Part shown: in pieces, positions 47,504-57,535 of the stretch
Position numbering within the stretch: the stretch's first letter is position 1
Layout: every line of letters starts with the position of its first letter
DNA from: CALEMW01 sp035447065
GTDB taxonomy: Bacteria; Krumholzibacteriota; Krumholzibacteriia; LZORAL124-64-63
NCBI GenBank assembly: GCA_035447065.1
Contig: DAOTGJ010000016.1
Span: 1 to 64,000, forward strand
Length of the DNA stretch: 64,000 nucleotides
Reading direction: 5' to 3'
Notes under the pieces: generated by a model
What the model was told of the DNA's origin: nothing
What the model saw: the letters and a program-made list of their open reading frames with translations, nothing else
Databases searched by the model: none
Made by a program: the position numbers and the translations under genes

Positions 47504-48817
47504 ATGAGCCGCATCTGCATGATCGGGACCGGATACGTCGGTCTCGTCTCGGGGGCCTGCCTGGCCGACTTCGGCCACGAGGTCTGGTGCGTGGACATCA
47601 ACGAGAAGCGCATCGCCGAGCTGCACGAGAACATCATGCCAATCTACGAGCCCGGGCTGGAGCAGCTCGTGGCCAAGAACGTGGCCGGCAAGCGCCTGTT
47701 CTTCACCACGTCGCTGACCGAGGCCATGAAGGCCACCGACGTGATCTTCATCGCCGTGCAGACGCCCATGGCGGACACGGGCGAGGCCAACCTGGAGTAC
47801 GTGCTGAACGTGGCCCGCGAGATCGGCGAGGCCATGGACCGCTACACCGTGGTGGTGACCAAGAGCACGGTGCCTGTGGGCACGTCGCGCAAGGTCAAGG
47901 AGGCCATCCTGGCGGCCCAGCCCGAGCCGGTGCCCTTCGACATGGCCAGCAACCCCGAGTTCCTGCGCGAGGGCTCGAGCATCGAGGACTTCATGCGGCC
48001 GGACCGCGTGGTCATCGGCACGGAGAGCGAGAAGGCCAAGCAGATCATGAGCGACATCTACCGGCCGCTCTACCTGCTGGAGACGCCCATCGTGCACACG
48101 GACATCGAGACGTCCGAGCTCATCAAGTACGCCAGCAACGCGTTCCTGGCCGTGAAGATCTCCTACATCAACGAGCTGGCCACGCTGGCCGACGCCGTGG
48201 GCGCCAACATCGGCATGGTGGCCAAGGCCATGGGCCTGGACAAGCGCATCGGCTCCAAGTTCCTGCACGCGGGCCTGGGCTACGGCGGCTCCTGCCTGCC
48301 CAAGGACACCAACGCCATCGTGCACATCGCCGAGACGGCGGGGACCGACATGACCATCGTGCGCGCGGCCATCGGCGTGAACGCCGGCCTGCCGGACGTC
48401 GCCATGGCCAAGGCGCGGGAACTGACGCCGGACCTGAAGGGCAGGACCGTGGCCCTGCTCGGCCTGAGCTTCAAGCCCAACACCGACGACATCCGCGACG
48501 CCCCGAGCCGCGGGCTGGTGCAGCGCCTGCAGGCCGCGGGCGCCACCCTGCGCGTGCACGACCCCGTGGCCGCGGCCAACTTCCGCGAGGTCCACCCCGA
48601 GCTGATGTACTGCGACGGCCCCTACCACGCCTGCGAGGGCGCGGATCTGGCCATCCTGGTCACCGAGTGGAACGAGTACCGCCAGCTGGACCTGCAGCGC
48701 CTGGGCGGGCTGATGAAGGGAAAGGTCTTCCTGGACTGCCGCAACGTGTACACCAGCAGGATGATGGCGGACGCCGGCTTCCGGTACCGCAGCTTCGGCC
48801 GTCCCGACCGCGCCTGA
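47504..48817 (+). CDS. ugd: UDP-glucose 6-dehydrogenase
   Basis: The enzyme oxidises UDP-glucose to UDP-glucuronate for polysaccharide synthesis. The 437-residue protein has the NAD motif CMIGTGYVGLVSGACLADFG, IAVQTPMADTGEANLEYVLN, STVPVGTSRKV, NPEFLREGSSIEDFMRPDRV, the catalytic Cys in YGGSCLPKDTNA, and the C-terminal GLSFKPNTDDIRDAPS. Length is typical. AAGGAG precedes the ATG. The DegT-type aminotransferase gene follows after 5 bases, so both probably build a modified nucleotide sugar for surface glycans. Confidence 0.96.
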   Translation: MSRICMIGTGYVGLVSGACLADFGHEVWCVDINEKRIAELHENIMPIYEPGLEQLVAKNVAGKRLFFTTSLTEAMKATDVIFIAVQTPMADTGEANLEYVLNVAREIGEAMDRYTVVVTKSTVPVGTSRKVKEAILAAQPEPVPFDMASNPEFLREGSSIEDFMRPDRVVIGTESEKAKQIMSDIYRPLYLLETPIVHTDIETSELIKYASNAFLAVKISYINELATLADAVGANIGMVAKAMGLDKRIGSKFLHAGLGYGGSCLPKDTNAIVHIAETAGTDMTIVRAAIGVNAGLPDVAMAKARELTPDLKGRTVALLGLSFKPNTDDIRDAPSRGLVQRLQAAGATLRVHDPVAAANFREVHPELMYCDGPYHACEGADLAILVTEWNEYRQLDLQRLGGLMKGKVFLDCRNVYTSRMMADAGFRYRSFGRPDRA

Positions 48818-48822
48818 GCGGC

Positions 48823-49953
48823 ATGCACGACGGCCACCGGACGCCCGCCGGCGTCCCCCGCTACGACCTGACCACCCCGCTGATCCCCTGCCGGGACGAG
48901 ATCCTGGCAGGGGTCGAGCGTCTGCTGGCCGGCGGCCGCTTCATCCTGGGCGAGGAGGTGGCCGCCCTGGAGACGGAGATGGCCGCCGCCTGCGGCGCGG
49001 CCGCGGCCGTGGGCGTGGCCTCGGGCTCGGACGCCCTGCTGCTGGCCCTGCAGCTGGCCGGCGTGGGGCCCGGCGTGGAGGTGGTGACCACGCCGTTCAC
49101 CTTCGCGGCCACCGTGGAGGCCATCGTCCGCCTGGGGGGCGTGCCGGTCTTCGCGGACATCGATCCCCTGACCCTGAACCTGGACCCGGGCCTGGCCGCG
49201 GCGGCCGTGGGCGGGCACACCGGCGCCCTGCTCCCCGTGCATCTCTTCGGCATCCCCTGCGCCATGGAGCCGCTGCTGGAGCTGGCCGCGAGCCACGGCG
49301 TGCCCCTGATCGAGGACCTCTGCCAGGCCTTCGGGACCTGGGCGGGCGGACGCCCCTGCGGCTCCTTCGGCCGGATGGGCGCCCTGAGCTTCTACCCCAC
49401 CAAGAACCTGCCCGGCTGGGGCGACGGCGGCCTGATCCTCTGCCGCGACGAGGCCGACGCCGCAGCCCTCCGCCGCCTGCGCAACCACGGCGCCGTGACC
49501 CTGGGCGACCGCGTGCTCCCCGGCTGGAACAGCCGGCTGGACGAGCTGCAGGCCCTGGTCATCCGCATCCGCCTGGGCCGCTTCCACGACGAGCAGGCCG
49601 ACCGCCTGCGCGCCGCCGCCATCTACGACGATCTGATCCCCGCGGACTTCCGGCCCACGCCCCCGCCGCCGGCCAGCGGCACGCGCTGGTCGCGTCATCA
49701 GTACTGGATTCGCTGCCCGGACCGTGGCAGACTCCAGGCGCGCCTGGCGGAGCACGGCGTGGAGACGGGCGTGTACTACGACCCGCCCCTGCACCGCACC
49801 GAGCTGGCGCAGTTCTGCCGCTGCGCGGGGCCCCTGCCCCACGCCGAGCGGGCGGGCGCGGAGATCCTGGCCCTGCCCATCCATCCGGCCCTGGCCGACG
49901 ACGACGCCGCACGGATCGGTTCCCTGGTCCGCGACGTCCTGGCCGGCCGCTGA
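48823..49953 (+). CDS. DegT/DnrJ/EryC1/StrS-family sugar aminotransferase
   Basis: The 376-residue PLP enzyme transfers an amino group to a nucleotide-linked keto sugar. It has the family start (LTTPLIPCRDEILAGVERLL), GVASGSDALLLALQL, VVTTPFTFAATVEAIVRLGG, LIEDLCQAFGTW and the PLP lysine in SFYPTKNLPGWGDGG. The C-terminus ENxY-like block reads HQYWIRCPDRGRLQARL, then GVYYDPPLHRTELAQFC. It follows ugd by 5 bases. The exact sugar is not known. The acceptor chemistry could be a 3- or 4-keto position; family alone does not tell. Confidence 0.9.
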   Translation: MHDGHRTPAGVPRYDLTTPLIPCRDEILAGVERLLAGGRFILGEEVAALETEMAAACGAAAAVGVASGSDALLLALQLAGVGPGVEVVTTPFTFAATVEAIVRLGGVPVFADIDPLTLNLDPGLAAAAVGGHTGALLPVHLFGIPCAMEPLLELAASHGVPLIEDLCQAFGTWAGGRPCGSFGRMGALSFYPTKNLPGWGDGGLILCRDEADAAALRRLRNHGAVTLGDRVLPGWNSRLDELQALVIRIRLGRFHDEQADRLRAAAIYDDLIPADFRPTPPPPASGTRWSRHQYWIRCPDRGRLQARLAEHGVETGVYYDPPLHRTELAQFCRCAGPLPHAERAGAEILALPIHPALADDDAARIGSLVRDVLAGR

Positions 49954-49978
49954 CCACGGACGTCGACGGGAGACGAGC

Positions 49979-51040
49979 TTGAAGAGCGAGGCCACCTTCA
50001 CCCTGGGCACCCTGGACGGACGCCTGAACCGGGCGCAGACCCAGCACGTCATCGCCCAGCTCCAGGCCACCCATCCGCGGGCCATCTTCGACATGGTGAC
50101 CGTGACGGACCCCGTCTCCAACCGCCGCTCGGCGTCGGAGCTGTTCAACGTCTCCTCCCCCTCGGAGGTGGACGTGCTCGTCATGCGCCTGCGCGACGGC
50201 GAGTACCAGATCCTGGACGTGGGCGCCGAGGACCTGGCCCACACCCTGCCCGACGACGTGGAGATCGCCGCGGTCCTGCCCCGCGCCACCCCGTTCGACG
50301 CCCTGCTGCACAAGAAGGGGATCATCGCCGACGACCTCCCCGAGCACACCCGCGTGGGCGTGCTCAGCCTGCGCTCCCAGGCCCAGATCGCGGCGCTGTG
50401 GCCCCACCTCACGCCCAAGCTCATCTACGGCGGCACGGTGAAGGCCTTGGACGCCTACCTCCAGAACGACGAGGTGGACGCCCTGGTCATCCCCGCCGCC
50501 TCCGCCGAGCGCCTCGGCGTGCAGGATCTTGTGTCGGAGATCTTCTTCCCGGAGATGATGCTGCCGGGCGCCGGCCAGGGCACCATCGCCCTGCTCTGCC
50601 GGCGCGGCGACGTGGAGGTGCTGGAGGCCTGCCAGGCCGTGCACAACGAGCTGAGCTGCCAGGAGATGCTGGGCGAGCTGGCCTTCCGCGAGCGCATCTG
50701 CTCGGATCAGGACTGCCCCGTGGGCGTGCTGGCCCAGGCCACCGAGGAGGAGCTGGTGCTGACCGGGGCGGTGGGGTCGCCCAGCGGGCTCTCGCAGGAC
50801 CAGGCCGTGATCCGCGGCTCCGGCGCGGAGGCCGTGGTGCTGGGCCAGCGCCTGGCCGAGCGCCTGCTGCTGAGCACCACCAGCCTGGTGGACCTGCTGG
50901 AGGCCGACTTCCCCGACGGCCTGCCCGACGCCGACGACGGCGACGATGACGACGGCGCGGCCGATCTGGATGACGATCCCGACGACGAGCTGCCCGAGGA
51001 CGATCCCATGGACGACTACGCGGAGCCGCTGGACTACTGA
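49979..51040 (+). CDS. Divergent hydroxymethylbilane synthase (HemC)-like protein with acidic tail
   Basis: The 353-residue protein follows the HemC layout: TLGTLDGRLNRAQTQHVIAQL, EDLAHTLPDDVEIAAVLPRA (parallel to the HSLKDxPTxLP region, with the catalytic Asp kept), RVGVLSLRSQAQIAAL, LIYGGTVKALDAYL and MMLPGAGQGTIALLCRRGD, then Cys246 in QDCPVGVLA at the dipyrromethane attachment position. However, arginines that bind the pyrrole chain are changed: the first TRxS reads TLDG, SSLRR reads LSLRS, and RGNVxTR reads GGTVKAL. The last 40 residues are mostly Asp/Glu. Start is TTG with GGGAG six bases ahead. No haem gene is adjacent. It may be a paralogue with another role; canonical HemC activity is doubtful. 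Confidence 0.65.
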   Translation: MKSEATFTLGTLDGRLNRAQTQHVIAQLQATHPRAIFDMVTVTDPVSNRRSASELFNVSSPSEVDVLVMRLRDGEYQILDVGAEDLAHTLPDDVEIAAVLPRATPFDALLHKKGIIADDLPEHTRVGVLSLRSQAQIAALWPHLTPKLIYGGTVKALDAYLQNDEVDALVIPAASAERLGVQDLVSEIFFPEMMLPGAGQGTIALLCRRGDVEVLEACQAVHNELSCQEMLGELAFRERICSDQDCPVGVLAQATEEELVLTGAVGSPSGLSQDQAVIRGSGAEAVVLGQRLAERLLLSTTSLVDLLEADFPDGLPDADDGDDDDGAADLDDDPDDELPEDDPMDDYAEPLDY

Positions 51041-51071
51041 CGAGCCGCCGCGATCGCCGCCGACGACCCGC

Positions 51072-51097
51072 GCGGGGCCGCTCCTAGGCGGCCCCGC
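51072..51097. terminator. Hairpin between the HemC-like gene and pyrD, overlapping the pyrD stop
   Basis: GCGGGGCCGC and GCGGCCCCGC pair around TCCTAG. The pyrD stop codon lies in the loop. It probably terminates both convergent transcripts, although T-runs are absent. Confidence 0.55.
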
Positions 51098-52013
51098 CGC
51101 CGTTCAGGCCGGCGGCCACGGCGGCGGCGGCGAAGGGGTCGTCCATCTGCGCCGTGCCCACCTGCACGGCCACGGCCCCCACGGCGAAGAAGCGCAACGC
51201 GTCCTCCGCGGTGCGGATCCCCCCCACGCCGATGACCGGCACGCCGGTCTCCAGCACGATCTCGTCCACCTTGGCCAAGGCCACCGGCAGGATGCCCGGA
51301 CCGCTGTAGCCGCCGCGTCGACGGGGCAGCACCGGCTTGCCCGTGCGCAGGTCCACGTCCATGCCCACCAGCGTGTTCACGGCGGTCACGGCGTGGGCGC
51401 CCCCCGCGGCGGCGGCGGCGGCCAGGGGGGCGATGCGCGCGGAGTTGGGCGTGAGCTTGGCGGTGAGCAGACGCTCCCCGATCTCGGCGGCGGCGGCCTC
51501 GGTGCAGGCGCGGACCGTGTCCGGGTCGCGTCCGAAGTCCACGCCCCCCTTGGCCACGTTGGGGCAGCTCAGATTGAGCTCCACGCCGTGCCAGCCCGGC
51601 ACGTCCAACGCCGCGGCCCGCAGCCGCCGGGTCATGACGCCGAACTCGTCCGGCCGCGTGCCCGCCAGGCTCACCACGAAGGGCGTGCCGGCGCCCGCCA
51701 GGCGCGGCACCACGTCGTCCAGGAAGCGGTCCAGGCCCACGTTCTCCAGCCCGATGGAGTTCAGCGCCCCGTGCACGGTGCCCCACACGCGCGGCGGCGG
51801 ATTGCCGCGGCGCGGCGCGGGCGTGACCGTCTTGGTGACCACGGCGCCCAGGCCCGCGAAGGGGCCTGCCCCGCGGGCGTCGCGGATGTCGGCGCCGTCC
51901 AGGCCATAGCCGAAACAGCCCGACGCGGTCCAGATGCGGCCGGGCAGGGTGCGCGGCCCCAGGGTGACCGGCGAAGCGGGGTCGAAGGGGAGCCAGGCGG
52001 GCAGGGCGGTCAC
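51084..52013 (-). CDS. pyrD: Dihydroorotate dehydrogenase, class 1B catalytic subunit
   Basis: PyrD oxidises dihydroorotate to orotate. The 309-residue FMN protein has GRIWTASGCFGYG, VVTKTVTPAPRRGNPPPRVW, GALNSIGLENVGLDRFLDDV, ELNLSCPNVAKGG with the catalytic Cys of class 1B, KLTPNSARIAPLA, VTAVNTLVGMDVDLRTGKPV, GGYSGPGILPVALAKV and VGVGGIRTAEDALRFFAVGA. It starts at GTG overlapping the pyrK-type gene stop as GTGA, as expected for a PyrDK complex using NAD. It is last in the pyr operon. Confidence 0.95.
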   Translation of the reverse strand: MTALPAWLPFDPASPVTLGPRTLPGRIWTASGCFGYGLDGADIRDARGAGPFAGLGAVVTKTVTPAPRRGNPPPRVWGTVHGALNSIGLENVGLDRFLDDVVPRLAGAGTPFVVSLAGTRPDEFGVMTRRLRAAALDVPGWHGVELNLSCPNVAKGGVDFGRDPDTVRACTEAAAAEIGERLLTAKLTPNSARIAPLAAAAAAGGAHAVTAVNTLVGMDVDLRTGKPVLPRRRGGYSGPGILPVALAKVDEIVLETGVPVIGVGGIRTAEDALRFFAVGAVAVQVGTAQMDDPFAAAAVAAGLNGGGAA

Positions 52014-52885
52014 GCGGGGTCCTCCTCGGGGAGCAGGCGGGTCGGGGCGTCGTAGGCCTGGGCGGCGGCCGCGGGGGCCAGGCCGAAGCGGTCCCAGTCC
52101 ACAGCGTCCGCGGGCAGCACCGGACCGTCCTTGCAGACCAGGCGCCAGGGACCGTCGTGCGGCGTCGGCGCCACGCAGCCGCGGCATACGCCGTAGCCGC
52201 ACCCCATGCGCTCCTCCAGGGACACGTGGCAGGGCCAGCCTCGCTCCGCGGCGAAGCGGGCGGCGGCGGCCAGCAGCGGCACCGGCCCGCAGGCCAGCAC
52301 CACGTGGTCCGCCCCGGACTGCGCCGTGAGACCGCGCGCGAGCTCCACCACGTTGCCCTGGACCGCCGTGCGGCCTGCGGGCACGTCCCGCAGGGCGTCC
52401 ACGCTCACGCGCCAGGGCGAGGGAAGCAGGGGCCAGGGCGCGTCCGCGCCGTCGCGCGCGCCGAAGCACGGCACGTCCTGGGCGCGGCCGTGGACCCGGT
52501 GCCACCAATGCAGCGGGGGCAGACCCACGCCGCCGGCCAGCAGCAGGCGCGGGCGATCGTCCTGCGGGGCCGGGAAGGCCGTGCCCAGGGGCGTGAGCAC
52601 GCGGACCTGGGCCTGCGGCGGCAGGTCGGCCAGCAGGCGGGTGCCGCGACCCACCACCTTGTAGAGCAGGCTGAGACGGTCGCCGTCGGCCTCCAGGATG
52701 GAGAGCGGACGCGAGAGGGTCATGGCCGACTCGCCGGCGAGGTTCAGCATGCAGAACTGTCCGGGGGACGCGGGCGCGGGCGCCTCCAGATGCAGGTCCA
52801 GGCGCAGCATGGACGCGGACACGCGGGCCTGGGCGGCCACGCGGCCTTCCAGACGCAGCGGGGCGCTGAGGGCGGGATCCGTCAC
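52010..52885 (-). CDS. pyrK: Dihydroorotate dehydrogenase electron transfer subunit (PyrK-like)
   Basis: PyrK passes electrons from PyrD to NAD through FAD and a [2Fe-2S] cluster. The 291-residue protein has the ferredoxin-reductase FAD motif (MTLSRPLSI), a flexible mid part LLLAGGVGLPPLHW with the NAD motif, and a C-terminal cluster region GCGYGVCRGCVAPT...LVCKDGPV with four cysteines. It starts at GTG with AGGAGG five bases ahead and overlaps pyrD by GTGA. The TPR lipoprotein gene is immediately upstream. Confidence 0.92.
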   Translation of the reverse strand: MTDPALSAPLRLEGRVAAQARVSASMLRLDLHLEAPAPASPGQFCMLNLAGESAMTLSRPLSILEADGDRLSLLYKVVGRGTRLLADLPPQAQVRVLTPLGTAFPAPQDDRPRLLLAGGVGLPPLHWWHRVHGRAQDVPCFGARDGADAPWPLLPSPWRVSVDALRDVPAGRTAVQGNVVELARGLTAQSGADHVVLACGPVPLLAAAARFAAERGWPCHVSLEERMGCGYGVCRGCVAPTPHDGPWRLVCKDGPVLPADAVDWDRFGLAPAAAAQAYDAPTRLLPEEDPA

Positions 52886-52902
52886 GCGAGCCTCCTCGGG
52901 CG

Positions 52903-54525
52903 TCAGCCGGACAGGAGGCCGGCGTTGCGGTTGCGTTCCAGCTTGCGCAGGCGCCAGAACGAGCGGCGCCCGTCCGTGGGAGCCAGGAGGTCCGCCGCGG
53001 GCTGCGGACGGTCCGGCGCGGTCATGCCGGGCCCCGGCTCCCCGGGGACCGGGGCGGCGTCGGGATTGGCCGCGGCCAGGAGGGCCGCCTCCCGCTCCCG
53101 CTCCCGCAGGACCGCGTAGAGGTCCACCTGTCCGCCTTCGCTGAGGACCAGGGCCTGGGGCGAATCGGGATGCTCGACCAGCAGACGGTCCGCGTAGACC
53201 GCGGCGGAATCGGGAAGATCCAGGCGGTCGCGGTACACGGTGACCGCTCCGTAGAGGCTGCGCACCACGGCCAGGCTGTCGGCGTCCTCGGCCGCCACCA
53301 CCTCCAGGTAGCGGTCCAGGGCGAGGCGGGGACGACCCAGGCTGAAGAGCAGCGTGTTGGCCTGGTCCAGCTGCAGGTCCGACCTCTGCTCGCCCGTGGC
53401 GCCGTCCAGCCGCTGCTCGTTGCTCATGTAGGTGGAGAGGTCCCTGTCCAGGCGCTTGACCGTGTCCGGATCCTCCAGCACGCGCCCCCCGCGCGCCGCG
53501 ATGCGGAACTGCTCCGCCGCCTTCTCCAGGTCCCACCGTTCCAGGTAGAGCCGGCCCAGGATCTCTCCCGACTGGAAGGACACGTCGCCGCGGTTCCAGG
53601 CGTCGGGCATGGTGCTCAGGGTGGAGAGGGCGGCGTCGGCGTCGCCCGCGGCGAGCTGGAGCTCGGCGCGGGCCACGGCCACCAGGCCTTCGCCTTCGTA
53701 GAGGGCGGCGTCGGAGCCCAGGTCCGACAGCAGGGAATCGGCCTGGGCGGTGCGGTCCAGGCGGATCAGACAGCGCGCACGCAGCAGGCGGGCCCGGAAG
53801 TCGTCCTCCCGCTCGCGGCAGCGCGGGGCGGCGGCCTCGAGGCGCCGCGCGGCCTCCGCGTAGTCTCCCCGTCGCCAGAGGGCCTGGCCCAGGTCCAGGC
53901 CCACCTCCCCGGCGCGCTCGTCGTCGGGATGGGTGTCCACGAAGGCGGCGTAGCTCTCGCTGGCCGTCTCCCAACGCTCCAGGGCGAAGGCGTTCTCGCC
54001 GCGCACGCGCAGGGCCTCCGCCTGGAAGCGGCTCTCGGGGAAGCGGTCGCGGAGCTGCTCCAGGTAGTCGTTGGAGCGGTCCACGTTGCCGTTGAACATG
54101 TGGTTGGCGGCCTGCAGGAAGAGGGCCTCCTCCGCGTACGGCGTGGCCGGGAAGTTGGTGAACAGCAGATCGAGCTGCTCGATGGAAGCGTTGTACTCCT
54201 GCAGCCGGTGATGGCTCTTGCCCATGAGGAAGAGGCAGTCGTCGCTCAGGGAGTGGCCCGGGTAGTTCTCCAGGAGCTTGCGGCACTTCTGGATGGTGCG
54301 GCGGTAGTCCTCCGCCTGCACGTTGGTGGCCTTGGTCACGTCGTCGCCGGTCTTGATGCGCTCCTCGCGCACGTGCTCCGCGTCGGAGAAGGCCTTCTCG
54401 GCGTTGTAGTACGTGTTGAAGCGGGCGCAGCCGGACAGGCCGGCCAGCAGCAGGGCGGCGATGGCCAGCTCCGGCAGCCGCAGGGGCCGCCGCAGGAGGC
54501 ACGGGGTGATCCGCGCACGGGGCAT
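52903..54525 (-). CDS. TPR-repeat lipoprotein (BamD/YfiO-like organisation)
   Basis: The 540-residue protein has a lipoprotein signal (AIAALLLAGLSGC) and then the sequence ARFNTYYNAEKAFSDAE that begins many outer-membrane TPR lipoproteins. TPR units are recognisable at CRKLLENYPGHSLSDDCLFL, LDLLFTNFPATPYAEEALFL, LEQLRDRFPESRFQAEALRV and YAAFVDTHPDDERAGEVGLD. The layout resembles BamD/YfiO-type proteins involved in outer-membrane assembly, but it is twice their length. It is placed between pyrC and pyrK, on the same strand with short gaps (66 and 17 bases), which is unexpected for pyrimidine synthesis. Function unknown. The start is the ATG at 54525. Confidence 0.75.
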   Translation of the reverse strand: MPRARITPCLLRRPLRLPELAIAALLLAGLSGCARFNTYYNAEKAFSDAEHVREERIKTGDDVTKATNVQAEDYRRTIQKCRKLLENYPGHSLSDDCLFLMGKSHHRLQEYNASIEQLDLLFTNFPATPYAEEALFLQAANHMFNGNVDRSNDYLEQLRDRFPESRFQAEALRVRGENAFALERWETASESYAAFVDTHPDDERAGEVGLDLGQALWRRGDYAEAARRLEAAAPRCREREDDFRARLLRARCLIRLDRTAQADSLLSDLGSDAALYEGEGLVAVARAELQLAAGDADAALSTLSTMPDAWNRGDVSFQSGEILGRLYLERWDLEKAAEQFRIAARGGRVLEDPDTVKRLDRDLSTYMSNEQRLDGATGEQRSDLQLDQANTLLFSLGRPRLALDRYLEVVAAEDADSLAVVRSLYGAVTVYRDRLDLPDSAAVYADRLLVEHPDSPQALVLSEGGQVDLYAVLREREREAALLAAANPDAAPVPGEPGPGMTAPDRPQPAADLLAPTDGRRSFWRLRKLERNRNAGLLSG

Positions 54526-54591
54526 GGAGATCGGTCCTTCCCAGGGGTGGGTGCGGGGCGCCGCGGCGGGCGCCCCGTCCATTCTACGGCA

Positions 54592-55902
54592 TCAGTCCCC
54601 GTCGCGCCAGGTCAGCCGGCCGCGCAGGAACGTGGCCTTGACGCGCCCGGTGAGCGTGGCGCCCAGGTACGGGGAGTTGCGGCTCTTGGTGCGCAGGTGG
54701 TCGGGGCCCACGCGCCAGGTCTCGTCCGGATCCAGCAGGACGAAGTCGGCCTCGCCGCCCTCCTCCAGCCGGCCCGCGGGCAGGTGGTAGATGTCCGCGG
54801 CGTTCTCGGTCATGCGCGCCACCAGGGCGCCCAGGTCCAGCTTGCCCTCCCGCACGAGGAAGGTGTTGCAGACCGCGAAGCTGGTCTCCAGGCCCACCAC
54901 GCCGAAGGGCGCCTGGTCGAACATGAGCTCCTTCTCCATGGACGTGTGGGGCGCGTGGTCCGTGGCCACGCAGTCCAGCACGCCGTCCACCAGGCCCTGG
55001 GTCACGGCCTCGATGTCCGTCTCCTCGCGCAGGGGCGGGTTCATCTTGGCGTGGGTGGAGAAGTCGCCGCAGCGCGAATGGTCCAGCGACAGGTGGTGCG
55101 GCGTGACCTCGGCGGTCACGTTCACGCCCTCCTCCTTGGCGCGGCGGATGATCTCCACGGCGCCGCGGGTGGACACGTGGGCCACGTGCAGGTGGCCCCC
55201 GGTGGCCTTGGCCAGCTCGCAGTCGCGGTAGACCATGCTGTCCTCGGCCGTGCGCGGGATGCCGGCCAGGCCCAGCTTGGTGGACCAGTAGCCCGCGTGC
55301 ATGACGCCGGAGCCGGACAGGGTGCAGTCCTCGGCGTGGGACGTGACCGTCACGCCCAGGCGCCTGGCGTACTGCAGGGCGTAGTTCATGAGCTTGCCGT
55401 GCATGACCGGCTTGCCGTCGTCGGTGAAGCCCACGGCGCCGGCGCGGATCAGGTCGCCGAACTCCGTGAGGGCCTCGCCCTGCAGGCCGCGGCTGATGGC
55501 GCCGGTGGGGAACACGCGGCAGAGGTCGGCCTCGGCCGCGCGGTCGATGATGTAGCGCACCATGGCCGCCGTATCCACCGGCGGCGAGGTGTTGGGCATG
55601 GTCACCACGCTGGTGAAGCCGCCGCACGCCGCGGCCTTCACGCCCGTGGCCACGGTCTCCTTCTCCTCCTGGCCGGGCTCGCGGAAGTGCACGTGCACGT
55701 CCACGAAGCCGGGGGCGCAGACCTGGCCCTGGCCGTCGAGCACGGGGATGTCCTCGCGCGTGGGCGCCCCCACGCCCAGGCCCTCCACGCGGCCCTTCTT
55801 GATGTGCAGGAAGCCCGCGCGCTTGGACAGCTTGCCGCCCCGGCAGAGCTTCACGTTGGTCACCAGGTACTCCGCCGGGATGCGGTTCCAGTTGAACTCC
55901 AT
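54592..55902 (-). CDS. pyrC: Dihydroorotase
   Basis: PyrC cyclises carbamoyl-aspartate to dihydroorotate. The 436-residue protein has the metal motif GFVDVHVHFREPGQEEKE, TSVVTMPNTSPPVDT, AISRGLQGEALTEFGDL, GAVGFTDDGKPV, SHAEDCTLSG, HLHVAHVSTRGAVEIIRRAK, VTPHHLSLDH and CVATDHAPHT, which supply the remaining metal ligands. Length fits the long (type I) class. It is 22 bases after pyrB. The start is the ATG at 55902, which begins MEFNWNRI. Confidence 0.96.
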   Translation of the reverse strand: MEFNWNRIPAEYLVTNVKLCRGGKLSKRAGFLHIKKGRVEGLGVGAPTREDIPVLDGQGQVCAPGFVDVHVHFREPGQEEKETVATGVKAAACGGFTSVVTMPNTSPPVDTAAMVRYIIDRAAEADLCRVFPTGAISRGLQGEALTEFGDLIRAGAVGFTDDGKPVMHGKLMNYALQYARRLGVTVTSHAEDCTLSGSGVMHAGYWSTKLGLAGIPRTAEDSMVYRDCELAKATGGHLHVAHVSTRGAVEIIRRAKEEGVNVTAEVTPHHLSLDHSRCGDFSTHAKMNPPLREETDIEAVTQGLVDGVLDCVATDHAPHTSMEKELMFDQAPFGVVGLETSFAVCNTFLVREGKLDLGALVARMTENAADIYHLPAGRLEEGGEADFVLLDPDETWRVGPDHLRTKSRNSPYLGATLTGRVKATFLRGRLTWRDGD

Positions 55903-55924
55903 GGGTCTGTTTCCTTCCCCGCCG

Positions 55925-56865
<941 letters not shown>

Positions 56866-56869
<4 letters not shown>

Positions 56870-57417
56870 CCGTCCACCACCTCGCCCACGATGACCTCCT
56901 CGCGGCCGTCGAACTCCTGCACCTTCACCTTGATGATCTCGGCCTTGCTGGTGGGCACGTTCTTGCCCACGAAGTCCGGCCGGATGGGCAGCTCGCGGTG
57001 CCCGCGGTCGATGAGCACCGCCAGGCGGATGGCGCGCGGGCGCCCCCACTCCATGATGGCGTCCAGGGCGGCGCGCACCGTGCGGCCGGTGTAGAGCACG
57101 TCGTCCACCAGGATGACCTCCTTGTCGGTCACGTCCATGGGCATGTCCGTGGTGGACACGCGCGGGGCGGGGCCGATGGTGGACAGGTCGTCGCGGTAGA
57201 AGGTGATGTCGATGGCGCCCAGGGGCACGCTGACGTCCTCGAAGCGCTCGATGGACTCGGCGATGGCCTTCGCCAGGGGCACGCCGCGCCGCTGCACGCC
57301 CAGCAGCACCAGGTCGTCGGCGCCCTTGTTGGCCTCCACGATCTCGTGGGCGATGCGGCGCAGGGCCCGGCGCACCTCGGCGCCGTCCAGGATGACGTTC
57401 TTCTCGACGAAGGACAT
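56866..57417 (-). CDS. pyrR: PyrR bifunctional pyr operon regulator / uracil phosphoribosyltransferase
   Basis: PyrR binds the pyr leader RNA when UMP is plentiful and causes termination. The 183-residue protein has ALRRIAHEIVEANKGADDLV, LLGVQRRGVPLAKAIAESIE, LGAIDITFYRDDLS, the PRPP-binding motif EVILVDDVLYTGRTVRAALD and VLIDRGHRELPIRPDFVGKN. Length is typical. It is the first gene of the pyr operon, with AAGGAG ahead of the ATG, and its own leader carries the target hairpin and terminator. Confidence 0.96.
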
Positions 57418-57450
57418 GGGATGCTCCTTGCGGGGGCGGGCGCCGGGCAG

Positions 57451-57535
57451 AAAAAAACGGCATCGCGCGGTGCGCGCGTGCCGTGGCTGTTCCCGGACCG
57501 CCTCCTTTTGGACCTCTCGGGGTCGCATTAAAAGG
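57451..57535 (-). promoter_or_regulatory. PyrR attenuator leader (binding hairpin plus terminator)
   Basis: On the minus strand, CCTTTT-AATGC-GACC-CCGAGA-GGTC-C-AAAAGG (57535-57504) forms the PyrR target: a lower stem, an internal bulge, an upper stem and the conserved loop CNGNGA followed by GG. Further down lies the terminator ACGGCA-CGCGCG-CAC-CGCGCG-A-TGCCGT and seven T (57484-57451). UMP-bound PyrR would hold the first hairpin and let the second form, stopping transcription before pyrR. Confidence 0.88.
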
